Part shown: piece by piece, positions 12,394 to 22,765 of the stretch
Layout of the letters: each line of letters begins with the position of its first letter
How positions within the stretch are numbered: the stretch's first letter is position 1
Assembly (NCBI GenBank): GCA_005406025.1
Contig: BGZK01001221.1
Coordinates: 62,001 to 126,000, forward strand
Origin: Eumeta japonica
Taxonomy: Eukaryota; Arthropoda; Insecta; Lepidoptera; Psychidae
Direction of reading: 5' to 3'
DNA length: 64,000 nucleotides
Notes under the pieces: generated by a model
The model's input: only the letters and a program-made list of their open reading frames with translations
Database searches by the model: none
Told to the model about the DNA's origin: nothing
Translations under genes and position numbers: made by a program

Positions 12394-13126
12394 TCACTGA
12401 CTGCCGTACTCAGAGAGCTCCTTTAAATTTAGGTTAATCTCTCTTTAGTTGAAGTTCATTTAAAATATTAAGCAACATTAAATCTGGATGCATCCCAGAG
12501 TCGCCTTTTAACGGCTACTTAGTTGACGACTACTTAGTTGACGACTACTTAAGTATGATCAGTGCTGAAAGGAATCAATCGATCGAAGAAATTCTATTCA
12601 ATTTGCATAAATACTCTTCATTTTTGACAAGAATGTAAGTAAATGTTACAAATCTATACATATGTATTAGCATAAAAGTATTTTATAATGGATTTAATAA
12701 AAATAGTAACAAATAAAAAAAAAACATAACCATTTCAAGTGTCTAAAAAATATTACTTTCAAAATTTCAAAATAACCTATATTTTGTGAGCTACATATTA
12801 GTGCACATTGTTATAAACTAGGCAGTTTCGGCCATTTTCATACCTATTCGTAATATTGAGTTATTCTACAGAGGTGTACATAGTACAATGATATTAATGT
12901 CAGTTTTATTTATTTCAATGCTAACATGTTAACTACTACATTTTTAATTGTCAAATCAAAGTTAAGGGATCATTAACGAAGTTAAGTGACCGATATTGTC
13001 TACTTAAAGTTAATGGTCCTTAAGGGACATTTAACCGACTCTGAGAGTGACAACTCGTTAAACCATTAATAAGGAACCACTAAAGGAGGATTAAAATTTA
13101 AGTAACGTCTCTGAGTGCGGCAGTGA
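12394..13126. mobile_element. Non-autonomous element with terminal inverted repeats (~730 bp)
   Basis: The left end (12394-12470, 'tcactgactgccgtactc') and the right end (about 13040-13126, reading 'ctctgagtgcggcagtga' at its tip) are reverse complements over roughly 60-70 bp with scattered mismatches, sharing 'ctgccg(t/c)actcagaga' and downstream 'tttaaattt' and 'ctcctttag' blocks. The interior is AT-rich and non-coding, and includes three tandem copies of a 15-bp 'cttagttgacgacta' phrase at 12513-12555. This is a MITE-like cut-and-paste derivative; I see no unambiguous target duplication, so the superfamily is open. Confidence 0.65.
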
Positions 13127-13743
13127 GCCGACACTGCTAAAGTTGATCATTAATATAACTGAAGTATTATATATTAAATTGATATTAACTAAGGTTAATA
13201 GATATGAGTTGGGTGTATAATGAAAAGACCAATAAGCCAACTTCTATAAAGAATTCGTATATAATAAACTTCTAATACGTTTCGCTTTAAAATTCAATTA
13301 AAAATGTATATATATATATATATACAAAGACAATTGGTATAATATTCTAAATATGTAATAAAGCTGTATCAATATATTAGAGGTATTTTTGGAAAATAAT
13401 AGCATCGACTGTTTAGACAGGCTAACTCTAAAAATTATTGTGTATAGAATACTTACTTATTTTTCTGTTAATCATAGCATCACACAAAAACTGAGTAACA
13501 GATTTTAATGGGGTATTAACAGTTTTGTAGCTTGAGGTCAATTTTAAAATCCAAGTCACATTTGATCTGATTTCTTTCGGTAGAAGTGGAGGTTGTTAGT
13601 CTAACTCTGTAGTCCATGACTTCGCGCATGTAAACTAGTGCGTAATTCTTGTTAATGGTGATCCAAGAGCAGGAATGCACTTAGTCGCAAATGAATATTT
13701 TATTGTCACTTTTAATTATAAAATTCGTTATATTTGTGCTGTG
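13127..13743. other. AT-rich unassigned stretch
   Basis: Contains a short (TA)n at 13306-13323 and nothing else I can identify. Confidence 0.5.
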
Positions 13744-14060
13744 CTAGCTTTTGCCCACGCTTCCAGCCGTATGTATATAGAAACTTGATGTAGAGTTTAC
13801 TCTTTATAAAATTTCAATATTGCTTCTGATTTTGGTTTCGTTTCCTTTTCAAACTTGATTCTATTTAAAATACAAATACTCCTTTTCTTTATTGCCCTCT
13901 ATTTTCCGATACGCTTATGCTTCTCGCTCTTGTTCTCGCTATTGATTTCCCTCTTCTCCTCCCTGTCTACATCTCCCTCTTACTCCGCTCTTCTCTCTCC
14001 ATTCCCAAGCCTTATTTCCCTTTCTCAGTCCTCTCCCTCTCGAAGTAAAGAAAGTTAATT
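13744..14060 (-). repeat. Helitron-like degenerate repeat, reverse orientation
   Basis: Starts with 'gctagcttttgcccacgc' (the reversed '...gcaaaagctag' tail), then 'gattttggtttcgtttcc', and ends in a strongly pyrimidine-rich block (about 13900-14045, 'tctccctcttactccgctc'). The full-length copy at 57828-58452 has the mirror image: a purine-rich 'gagaaggagaagtagagcg' block followed by 'gcgggcaaaagctag'. The 67-codon open frame here is a product of the pyrimidine run, not a gene. Confidence 0.65.
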
Positions 14061-14147
14061 AATATGACCTAAAAATAATATAAAAATAAATTTTATTTTT
14101 TGTTTTACCACTCTCACATAATCTATTCACAAACCTATGTTTGTTAA

Positions 14148-14183
14148 TAATTAAATATAAGCTCTGTAGCTTATATTTAATTA
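14148..14183. repeat. 16-bp-arm perfect hairpin
   Basis: Bases 14148-14163 are the exact reverse complement of 14168-14183 with a 4-base loop (CTGT). No A-rich/T-rich terminator or gene is nearby to give it a role. Confidence 0.8.
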
Positions 14184-15278
14184 TGACAGAAAAAGTAATA
14201 AGACGAATAGGCTAAATTATCTCATATTTTAGGTGACGGCGTGTTCTTACACAAAATGTTATTAAAGACCACGCGGCCACAGCTTCGGAGTAAAGATAAT
14301 GATGTGTTTAAAGTTTTTTTTTTAAGTACAATTTCATGGTGTATATTTAAAATAGATATATAACTCGTAAATCCAAACATGATTTTAATGTGCATTACCA
14401 TCGCTGCATAGGAGACCTATGCTGCAAAGCGATTTTTCTACCGACATAATGCACTAAAATTGCTGCTGTTAGGACTCTATATTATCTATAATAATTAAAT
14501 TTCCAATAAAATTTGACTACATAATGTGTAATATAATGGAATGTGTAAAACGAGAATATCTGTTCTGAAAAAAATGTATGAATCCGATCAGCTATAAACG
14601 CACAAAGCGGCAGACAGGCTAGTAGACAGACAGTCAGATAGACGTTTTGTTTTATAACACCCATATAGAAGTGAGTATGGCGAATGCGAGTATGGCGTAT
14701 GTACTTTAAATCACATTACTTGTTCAGCCAATAGGTGACTCTGTATCACAGGCGCAACAGCGGCAATCTTCACAAGTTTTGCCGTAACACAACCTATCAC
14801 GGAAAGTTATATCGCTGATACGCCTTTGATTTTTTGTAGGGAGTCTCATTAATTTTAGCGGTTAGTGAACAAATAACAAATAATATATACGACTATCTAG
14901 TTCCGAAAAAGTAAAAGTTGGGTTTATTTATTCATATTTTGGACGCACACACAAATAAAAATGTCGCAATTGTCAAAATAATTGACGGTCAACAGATGAG
15001 TTCTTATTTTATTACGACAATACTGGATATTTAATTTTGCCAAAATGATTTTTCATTGCCCGAGAATTCGAAATCTTACTTAATAACTCATACTATGTCT
15101 TGTAAGCTTGTTATGGATGCTAAGATGTCGGCGTTTCTAACATTTTATTATTAGTTATGGACAAAAAAAATTATATAAGATCAGGAGTTGTTCAATATTG
15201 TGATAATTCACTCGGAAATATAGCAATATCAGATACTGTGATTAATGACTATTTTGTTTTTAAGTTATATATAAATAA
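14184..15278. other. AT-rich unassigned stretch
   Basis: Apart from the hairpin at 14382-14460, nothing is identifiable. The neighbourhood of 14690-14830 is slightly GC-richer but has no recognised motif or open frame of note. Confidence 0.5.
14382..14460. ncRNA. Pre-miRNA-like imperfect hairpin (candidate)
   Basis: 'attttaatgtgcatta' on the left pairs with 'taatgcactaaaat' on the right. An inner stem 'cgctgcatagg' / 'cctatgctgcaaagcg' with a 3-base bulge closes on a 3-base loop. The total of ~79 nt with bulged arms is within the size of insect pre-miRNAs, but MITE remnants give the same picture. I do not recognise a known miRNA seed. Confidence 0.25.
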
Positions 15279-15600
15279 CTAGTTTTCCTTCCGCGGGTTC
15301 ATCCACGTGGAATAGAATGTGTTCATGTCTTACGTGCATAGACCTTGATGTCAATTTTAATCTTTATCTGGCTTTCGATTCTGGTTTCGGGAACAGTAGT
15401 TCTTGATTTCAATTCCGGTCACGCTCTTAATTGTAATTCCCATCCAATACTCTCCAAAGACTCCGAAGACTCCGGTACCGCTCTCAATTCTGGTTCTTAA
15501 TTTTGCTCCCGTCCCGCTTTCAAACTCCGATTTTTATGAAGTTCATGATTCTAATTTGTACGAAATCTAGACAAATGCCGGTATCAAAATAAAATATAAG
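15279..15600 (-). repeat. Helitron-like degenerate repeat, reverse orientation
   Basis: Opens with 'ctagttttccttccgcggg' and 'tcatccacgtgg' (a CTAG end plus a GC-rich tail in reverse), followed by degenerate 'tttcgattctggtttcggg', 'caattccggtcacgctc' and 'tcccgtcccgctttc' phrases. It belongs to the same family as 26616-27150 and 62480-62824. Confidence 0.65.
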
Positions 15601-16034
15601 CTGTATTACTCTCGGATTTTTCCATGTGTAAAAGAACTAGACATTATACTACTCCAATACCACCCACCGAGGATATTTTTTTTGACATCTGATTTCTATA
15701 AAAAAACGCCTATATTTCACTCTAAACTAATCTCTATCTATTTGTGAAAGCTGCATTAAAAATGTACCGTAATTTCAGACATGTGCGTGAATAGACAAAC
15801 TTTCTAAAAAGTCGTCTATTTTTGAAGTTATACTTCTTTAGGCGCGTTATGAAAAAATGATGACAGTGAAATTTTAAGATGCGCGCATCAGTGTGACACA
15901 AAATTAACAGGTTGAAGCTGCCCGCTTCGAATTCCATTTCGAATAATGAGAGAATTTATGTTACACTTAATGTAAGAAAATAAATATATATTTTTTAAAT
16001 TTTTATATATTTTTATATATATATAAGGATAGTT

Positions 16035-16070
16035 AACACAGTCAATAAATTAAACTTTATTGACTGTGTT
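16035..16070. repeat. 15-bp-arm perfect hairpin
   Basis: 'aacacagtcaataaa' (16035-16049) and its exact reverse complement (16056-16070) flank 6 bases. An adjacent 'gactgt' repeats the arm sequence once more. Confidence 0.8.
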
Positions 16071-16304
16071 GACTGTTCTTTTCCAGTCCTTTCATTATTT
16101 TTTATAGTAATTAAATATTTGCATTCAATAAAAAGCTATTTTTTAATGATGCCAAAGAAGTATCTTCTCACACGCGTACATAAGTTCACGCACCTAATTT
16201 TTTTATTCTTTTTTATCTAAAAGAACACAAAACAGATTACAACCATTATAAAATTGTATTGAAAAATATGATAAAGATACGAGTTAACCTAGACCTAGAA
16301 ACAA

Positions 16305-16780
16305 ATGCTTGCCTGTATTTTTCGAATAAATAGACATATGGTTACAGTGCCACTAGAGAATCGTAAAACGGTTAATTCGGAGTGGTACACGACCATTTCA
16401 TTGCCAGAATTCTTTGAAGAAATAAGAAAGAACAACTGACAACCTAGAATCATTGTTCATTGTGACAATGCTAGCTGTGATACGTCGGTCGATACGGTCG
16501 GTCGGCCGGTCCTCGGTTTTAGGAAGGTAAAAAAGATCGAGATGACGGATAGAGTTGACGCCGTTCATCCGCACTCAACGATTTCTATTTGTTCAAGTAT
16601 CAAGCATGAAGAATAAAACACGTGGTCAGCGTTTTTAGAACCGCAAAAAGGCCGTTTATGCGTTCAAAATGCACGTTTTGGATATACTTCAATCAGAATG
16701 GAAAAAAGTGTTATAAATATTAGTTTCAGAGAATGCAAAAGTGCATCGATCAACATGGTGAATATTTTGAAAAGCAATAA
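16305..16780 (+). pseudogene. mariner transposase relic (C-terminal half)
   Basis: Reads M-L-A-C-I-F...H-M-V-T-V-P-L-E-N-R, then K-T-V-N-S-E-W-Y-T-T and L-P-E-F-F-E-E-I-R-K, a H-C-D-N-A-S box (16458-16475), and after damage T-R-G-Q-R-F, S-E-W-K-K-C-Y, R-M-Q-K-C-I-D and G-E-Y-F-E-K-Q before TAA at 16778. These are the standard landmarks of mariner (Tc1/mariner, D,D34D) transposases. The second catalytic Asp is present (GAC 16464-16466). A codon for the third (in an N-D-F context, GAT 16580-16582) is still readable, but the spacing of 116 bases is out of frame, so an indel lies between. There is an in-frame TGA after the K-N-N stretch and a TAG inside the C-terminal part. The N-terminal DNA-binding half is missing. 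It is not functional. Confidence 0.88.
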
Positions 16781-16981
16781 AATCATATTAAATGACAGAC
16801 GTATGTTTTTTTTTGATATTCCGGACACATTAATAGCAGCCTTCGTAGAAATTAAAAAGCGATCAATCAAAAGTGTTAAAGTGACTGCGTAGTACATTTT
16901 TGTATTACAGAAATGCTCTATATAAGTTTGTTTTTTTTTTAATGTTTATTTCTAACTTTTCTCTAAAACCTCAAACGACGG

Positions 16982-17021
16982 AAATGCGACGAATACGTCG
17001 CATTTGAATACGTCGCATTTG
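16982..17021. repeat. Short hairpin with tandem 15-bp duplication
   Basis: 'aaatgcgacg' (16982-16991) is inverted at 16996-17005, and 'aatacgtcgcatttg' is perfectly duplicated in tandem (16992-17006, 17007-17021). It lies ~200 bp past the mariner relic; a link to a mariner terminal repeat is possible but not shown. Confidence 0.75.
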
Positions 17022-17779
17022 AAAAACGGTTTTACTCTAAAACTTTTAAACAAACAATGAATGTCTGCCTTTATAGTTAAAATTATTTATTGCTAAGAAA
17101 TACCTTGCAAAATGTATTGATGCAGATTAGAATAAATTCGTTTGACTCGCCCTTAATTATTCAAAGACGAGCCAGACTAAATAAAAATTTCAGACACGAA
17201 AAATCTTTTCACCTTCCAGCGCAGGTATCAGACAGTTTTTAAAGTTTCATAACACCATATTAAAAAAAACTAACCGTGTATGCAAAAATGCAGTTTATTT
17301 CTATGAACGGAAATTATTATGGATTGTATAAGCGTCCTGTACGTATATCTCGATTTTATATATCAAAATGCAGCTTTTATAAATTTTTCATTCCATGGGT
17401 ATATTATATGGCACATATTGCACAAAAAGCAGGCCTAATGTGATCGTACTCGTGTGAAGATGGTTTCGTAGTATAAATCAAATCTCGATGAAATGAAGTA
17501 ATATACTATATTTAATACCAATATAATTACTTGAGGACTATTTTGTGTTTGCCGTGGGAATTTAGACTCATTTTTTGCTTAGGTTTTTTTTATAAACTAT
17601 GAATATAGCTCCATATTTCACATTTTCTTCAAAAATCATTTAAGTAGGTCTGACAGCAAAGGAGACAGTGGCCGCCTTTTGTGTTTTAAACTGTACACCT
17701 GAAAATAATTTTAAATTATCAAAAAAAGGTTAACCCTACAAGCCATCCATAGAACTTCCCGCTATAATATTCATCGAAG
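17022..17779. other. AT-rich unassigned stretch
   Basis: No gene or element recognised between the mariner relic and the composite repeat. Confidence 0.5.
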
Positions 17780-19200
17780 TGTTTTGAGGTCCTAGAGCCT
17801 AAGAATACAGTTCTCCTTAAGTTATTGAGTTTTTCAAGGACGAAAATTTAGGAGACGGTTGACTGTGCAGGATATCTCTAAAACTCCTTACTTCTTTCGA
17901 ACTCAAAATCTTCATAAATATACCTGGCAGTAAATTATTGAAGTCTTTCTTTTAGATTTTAAAATGAGATACCTTTCGAACGTAGCGTTCGAATCTGATC
18001 TGCTTTACGATTCTTGACGCAGTTTTCTGAACAAAATAAGTTGACCCTTAATAAGTTGGCATAACGAAACAATATTTTAATAAGAATTTTGCAAGTCATT
18101 AAAAAAAAAAGCTTTTTGGGAATTTTTCGTTTACGATATCTCTCACACAAACCAACCGATTTTGATCTAGTTTGCTTTAATCGACGTCCCTTTTTGAGAT
18201 AAAGATCTGATCAAATTTAAAATTTTATTGGTAAAACAATTTAAAAGAGATCCTAAAAAAATATTTATTAGAAAAATTTTATCCAAAATTATATCTTGAA
18301 AAATAAACCGATTTTAATGCAGGTTGCACGGATCAACCTTTTTTTTTAAAGAAAATCCTTAATTAGGTGATAAAGAATATACCTATACAAGAAAAACCTT
18401 AATTAGGTATTATAAAATACGTTTTGGAAAAAATTTCTCCCACAATAGCTCTAGAAAAAAAAATCTATTTATATGCAGTTTATAGTGATCTTAGTTTTCT
18501 TTTTGAGGAAAAGAACTGATTATATTTATCATTAGAATAGTTTAAATGTTATTCTAAAAAATCACCTTTTAGAAATTTTTCTCCCACAATAAAACAATTG
18601 AACCGATTTGCATGGAGTTGTCGTCGATCGTTTTGAAGAAAAGAGCAGGTTAGATTTTAGAATTTATCGGCAAGAGTACTTTACAAATTATGTGTCTTGA
18701 AGCAATCGATGCAACTATTTGCTGAAAAGAGCTGATCATATTTTTGTATCGATCGATAGAGTAGCTTAAAAGTAGTTTCAAAGAAACTTTTTTCTGAAAG
18801 TTATTTTTGGGATTCCTCAAAACCTACCTAATGGAATCGGTTCAAATGTTCAGAAATTCTAAGATATATAGACCTCTTTTAAATGCCCTAAACCGAGTTT
18901 CGATCAGAAAATTCATTCAAAAGTTATTAAATGTTTACACACGTAAGCACACAGCCACACACACATGTATATACACGGACGCACGCACATACACACGTAA
19001 GCACAAGTGCATACGCACGCAAGCACACGTGCACACACGTGTACAGACATAAAAACATCACTTAGAAAATGGTCGGAATAGATCCCTAGGACCATAAAAC
19101 ATTAAGATTTGATGAAAACTCAATTTCAAAAAACAGGACTGAAGACAGTAACTGCCTAATTTTTAAAAATTTTCAATTTTCATAACAAAAATTTTAAAAT
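17780..19200 (+). repeat. Complex repeat copy 2: ~150-bp units ending in a CA tract
   Basis: The phrase 'aaccaaccgattttgat' (about 18148) recurs in diverged form near 18299, 18450 and 18592 (spacing about 142-157 bp). Each is followed by a 'ttgaggaaaagaactgatta'-type block and a 'ttagaaattttt' block. The array closes with 'aaatgccctaaaccgagt', 'tttcgatcagaaaattcatt' and a CA-rich tract (18937-19047), then 'gatgaaaactc'. It is homologous to 1740-3240. The opposing ~60-80-codon frames across the CA tract are by-products. Confidence 0.78.
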
Positions 19201-19289
19201 ATATTTGTACTTTTTGTAATGAACTCATCAATTTGATATGTCACATGACTGTTGTACTTGACTATTTTTTAGAATTCTAATCAGCCTCA

Positions 19290-21700
19290 CTTCCTCCAAA
19301 TTCAAAAACGATTTAGGATACAATTTCCAAATTCATGTCGTAAATAACTTACGCCTTCTGATCGTAATTGAGATTCTTTTAACGAAACGTTTAAATTCAT
19401 AAATTGGTAAATTTTGAATTTTACCTGAGATCTTATTGTAAAAGCGCACACATTGCCTCTTGAATTATTTGTTAATTTTACTGAATCGGATTTTATTAGC
19501 AGTAATATCGTTCTTATGTCCAGTATTAATGTTATAAATGTCGCCGATTTTTCTGAATGATTCTATATTTCTCTTGATATATCCCAGGTTTTCGTATATG
19601 TACTGTGATGTTTAAGTTAAGATATTAATTTCTTTAATTTTTTTCTCTGAGAGATGTCATTGAACTTAAATTATAAACAGCACGAATAGCTCACTTCTGT
19701 GTTAATATTAGCTGCATGATCCCATTATGAAATTCAATAGATCACGAGACTATGATAAGAAATGAAATAAATAAATTAAATTAAATATCGCGATGCTTTC
19801 GCACTGCTAGATGAAAATCTGTAAGTCGCCGAATTCTTTTGACTGCATATGTCTCAAAAGTAAGCCTTTTCGCTAATCTCGTAATCTGAGAATTCCAAAG
19901 TAACTTAGTATCTAAAGTGAGACAGAGAAATAAGATCATATCCACAATATCCAGTACGTTGTTTTTTACTTTTACGTTTACGTTGATCAATTTGGAGTTA
20001 AATGTGGAAAATTTAACAAGTTTCGTTTTCCTGTCATTAAACAGAAGACTGTTAATATTAAACCACTCGACTATTTCAGAAATGGTACTGTTTATCTCGT
20101 GAAACGCTGGTTGATGCCTATCAATCTTAAAAATAATGAGGTATCATTAGCAAACAATACAAACCCATGACTATTAACAAGATGTGGTAGAGCATTTATG
20201 TACACTAAGAATAGAAATGGTTCAAGAACTAAACCCTGTGACACGCTCGTATTGACTGCCGATCCTGACGACCTCTTACCATTAATGTCAATCCTTTGAG
20301 TTCTATCACTTAGATAAGACTCCAGAAGTCCAAGGATCGACCCCTAACACTATAATGATGTAGTCATTGATCGATGTATTATGATTAACGCAGTCAAATG
20401 CCTTGGATAAATCACAGAGAACACCCATCACGTTCCTTGAATCGTCTCCGGCATAAAAAATCTGTTCGAATAAGTCCAACACCGGTTTTGATTGTTGAGC
20501 AACCCTTTGTGAAATCAAACTGTTTAATGTTCATCAAGTTATTGTTATAAAAATACTGCAACAGTTGATTTAAGATAAGCTTTTCAAAAATTGTACTGAC
20601 TGTTGGTTGTATTGAAATCGGCCTGAAGTTTGTAGGGTCAGATATACAACCGGATTTCAATAACGGTATTACTTTACTATGTTTCATTAGATCCGGAAGC
20701 ACATCATAATCAACACTAGCATTAAAAATCACTATTAGACATAGAGCAATGCAGTCTATTACTGAATCAATTATTTTTACTTGCGGTCATCAACATCGGC
20801 GATTTTCTTCATTTTTATACATTTAAATGCTTTAAGAACGTCAATATAATGGACATGGGTAAATGAAAACGCAACGCCACAAACATCGACGTTACGCTTC
20901 AACAAAGATTCGGCGAGAGTGGGCGATGACTTCAGAGATTGTGTAGTTGAAATTTAAATACTAGCAAAGAATTTATCAAAATCAAAGAACTTTTTATGTT
21001 TTTGTTTGAAATTTTCTCATTAATTTTTAATTGAAATTCGTAATGTCGAGATGAGTGTTTCTCCGTTTCAATATTTATTATACACTAAGTAGTTTTTTTA
21101 TTATATTAGTTCTAGTTTTTATTTTATTACAGTTAGCATTGATTTTACGACTGCATGTACACGCTTAAATATCTTAGAATAAATTCTTATAAAATCAACA
21201 AATATATCCGAATTATTATAAGTACTTTCCTTGTGAAGTGCGTATAAATTACGTCTGCTGGTATGAATGCCCACTATCACCCAATCACTAAATGGTAAGG
21301 TATTATTAACACTAATATTTTTTTATCTGAAAACATTATTGCTTTCTGATCTGCTTATAGTCAAGAGTGACCCGTGCAATTCATAAGGGCCCTTACAGTA
21401 TGACAAATTATACATTTTTATTAGTCCATTATTTCTCAATTGCCCTTGATGACCAGTGTTCACAGACATAATTATAATATTACATTTTATAAAACAGTTT
21501 TTAACGTTAATTTTATATGTAACTAACTGTCCGCAGTGGTCAGATGATAATATATTTATAACTGACTTATATTCTGACTTTACGTTCGTAATTATATTAT
21601 CGCGGTTATTTTTATTACAGAAAAATAAGTGAGGTGTAAATCGAAGTTGGGTAATCAGCATAACGAGATTTGAACCCGACAAGTAGTAAGACTTCATATT
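19290..21700 (-). mobile_element. Non-LTR retrotransposon relic (Jockey/CR1 group, possibly Daphne-like)
   Basis: Minus-strand protein similarity runs in the expected order. S-D-H-C-G-Q-L-V-T-Y (end of the endonuclease domain, about 21530) is followed by L-P-D-L-M-K-H-S-K-V-I-P-L-L-K-S-G, N-F-R-P-I-S, F-E-K-L-I-L-N-Q-L-L (20730-20550), C-D-L-S-K-A-F-D-C-V-N-H (RT block A, about 20400), V-S-Q-G-L-V-L-E-P-F-L-F (block B, about 20240) and F-A-N-D-T-S-L-F (block C, 20143-20154). Then come L-T-L-D-T-K-L-L-W and L-A-K-R-L-T...Y-A-V-K-R-I-R-R-L (about 19900-19800) and a decayed connection domain down to about 19300. The catalytic F-A-D-D of block C has become F-A-N-D, and there are several stops and frameshifts, so it cannot be active. 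The ORF1 protein and the 5' part are missing. Confidence 0.85.
20306..20732 (-). pseudogene. Reverse transcriptase core of the 19.3-21.7 kb element
   Basis: Holds the N-F-R-P-I-S finger motif, the thumb-ward F-E-K-L-I-L-N-Q-L-L helix, and block A with the first catalytic aspartate in A-F-D-C-V-N-H. Two overlapping frames (20306-20518 and 20412-20732) must be read to follow the protein, which places a frameshift near 20515. Codon use and AT content equal the surroundings, as expected for an old insertion. Confidence 0.85.
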
Positions 21701-21712
21701 TGTTATATTTTG

Positions 21713-21905
21713 ACGTGATAATACGAGAAACTGGACTAGAAAATGCTATAATATCCGTATTAATCAACGACACTATGCGCTTACTAACGCTATGCGTTTA
21801 CTTGTGTCATTTCCTATGCGTACACTAAAACAGAGGCGCATAGCGCAAGTGAGCACATAGTGTCGTTTATAAATAGGGATGTGAGTTTTTCTCGTGTATC
21901 ACTCT
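21713..21905. mobile_element. Foldback MITE with long imperfect inverted arms
   Basis: The left arm (21715-21797) contains 'caacgacactatgcgctta' and 'gctatgcg'; the right arm (about 21834-21904) carries their reverse complements ('gcgcatagcgc', 'cacatagtgtcgtt') and an outer 'ctcgtgtatcac' matching 'gtgataatacgag'. A ~35-base loop separates them. It directly abuts the 5' side of the minus-strand non-LTR relic. No coding capacity. Confidence 0.7.
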
Positions 21906-22454
21906 AACGTGCTAATAGAACATTTTTATTTGCGTTAATATGTGCAGATTTTAATATTTCACATAACTTAAATTTTACCTACGCTCATATTTTATAAACA
22001 ATAAAAAAAATATACATGTACTCGAGCAACGAAGACGTACGACAGTAATTATTTCAACGCGACTTGCAAAATTTTTAATAAATTGTTTTCCACGTAATTG
22101 AAATTGAGCTGTGATAGTAAAATTAACGGAGCGATGATTACTATATTGAGACATTTTTATTTTACCAAAGAAACATTATATATTACGCACACCCAATATT
22201 ATTTCTCGAATACAATGTACCGCGTTAGATGCCCATTGATTTCTCTAGAATAAAGGTATCAATTGTATGATAACGACGATCCGAATAACAGGATCCTATT
22301 AACAACTCATAATGACTATTGAAAATTATATCCATACTTATTATCTAATATTTGATTTAACCAACAAGCAAAATTTCTAACTGTGATAGCTCTCGAGAAA
22401 AAAAATCACAGAAAAATGGATAGAAACTAAGTGATTTTGTAACATTGCATATTG

Positions 22455-22765
22455 ACGTCTGATTGACGCCTGATTGGCGCAGTTGGTAGCGACCTACGTG
22501 CTGTGCTGAAGACATGGGTTCGATTCATGCACAAGACAATCACTTATTTCAATAAATGTTAATGTTTTTCCTGAGCTTCTGGATGTTTGTATTGTGTGTG
22601 TGCATGCGAGTACGTGCGTGTGTGTGCACTCGTGTGTGTGTTTTTATTTACAAAAAATAAGTGTATATCTGATGACCATGGCACAAGCCTCGTGACTTAG
22701 TTTGGGACTATATAGTACTGTGTTTGCATGTCTGAAGATATTTTATTATTTATTTCATTTTATTT
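22455..22765 (+). repeat. tRNA-derived SINE
   Basis: A polymerase III A-box-like 'tggcgcagttggtagcgac' and B-box 'gggttcgattc' (about 22508) are separated as in a tRNA gene. They are followed by a lepidopteran-type body ending in 'ggcacaagcctcgtgactta', 'gtttgggacta' and a T-rich 'ttattatttatttcatttta' tail. A GT-rich microsatellite (about 22590-22645) has expanded within the body. The acceptor stem does not close, so this is not a functional tRNA gene. Confidence 0.8.

Noticed and set aside
13855..14058. 67-codon hydrophobic/serine-rich frame resembling a membrane peptide
   Set aside because: Produced by the pyrimidine-rich tract of a reversed repeat; no start context.
18807..19095. Opposing 60-81-codon frames (T/H-rich and C/V-rich)
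   Set aside because: They translate the CA microsatellite at the end of the composite repeat.
22470..22545. Functional tRNA gene
   Set aside because: A- and B-boxes are present, but the cloverleaf stems do not close and the sequence continues into a SINE body.
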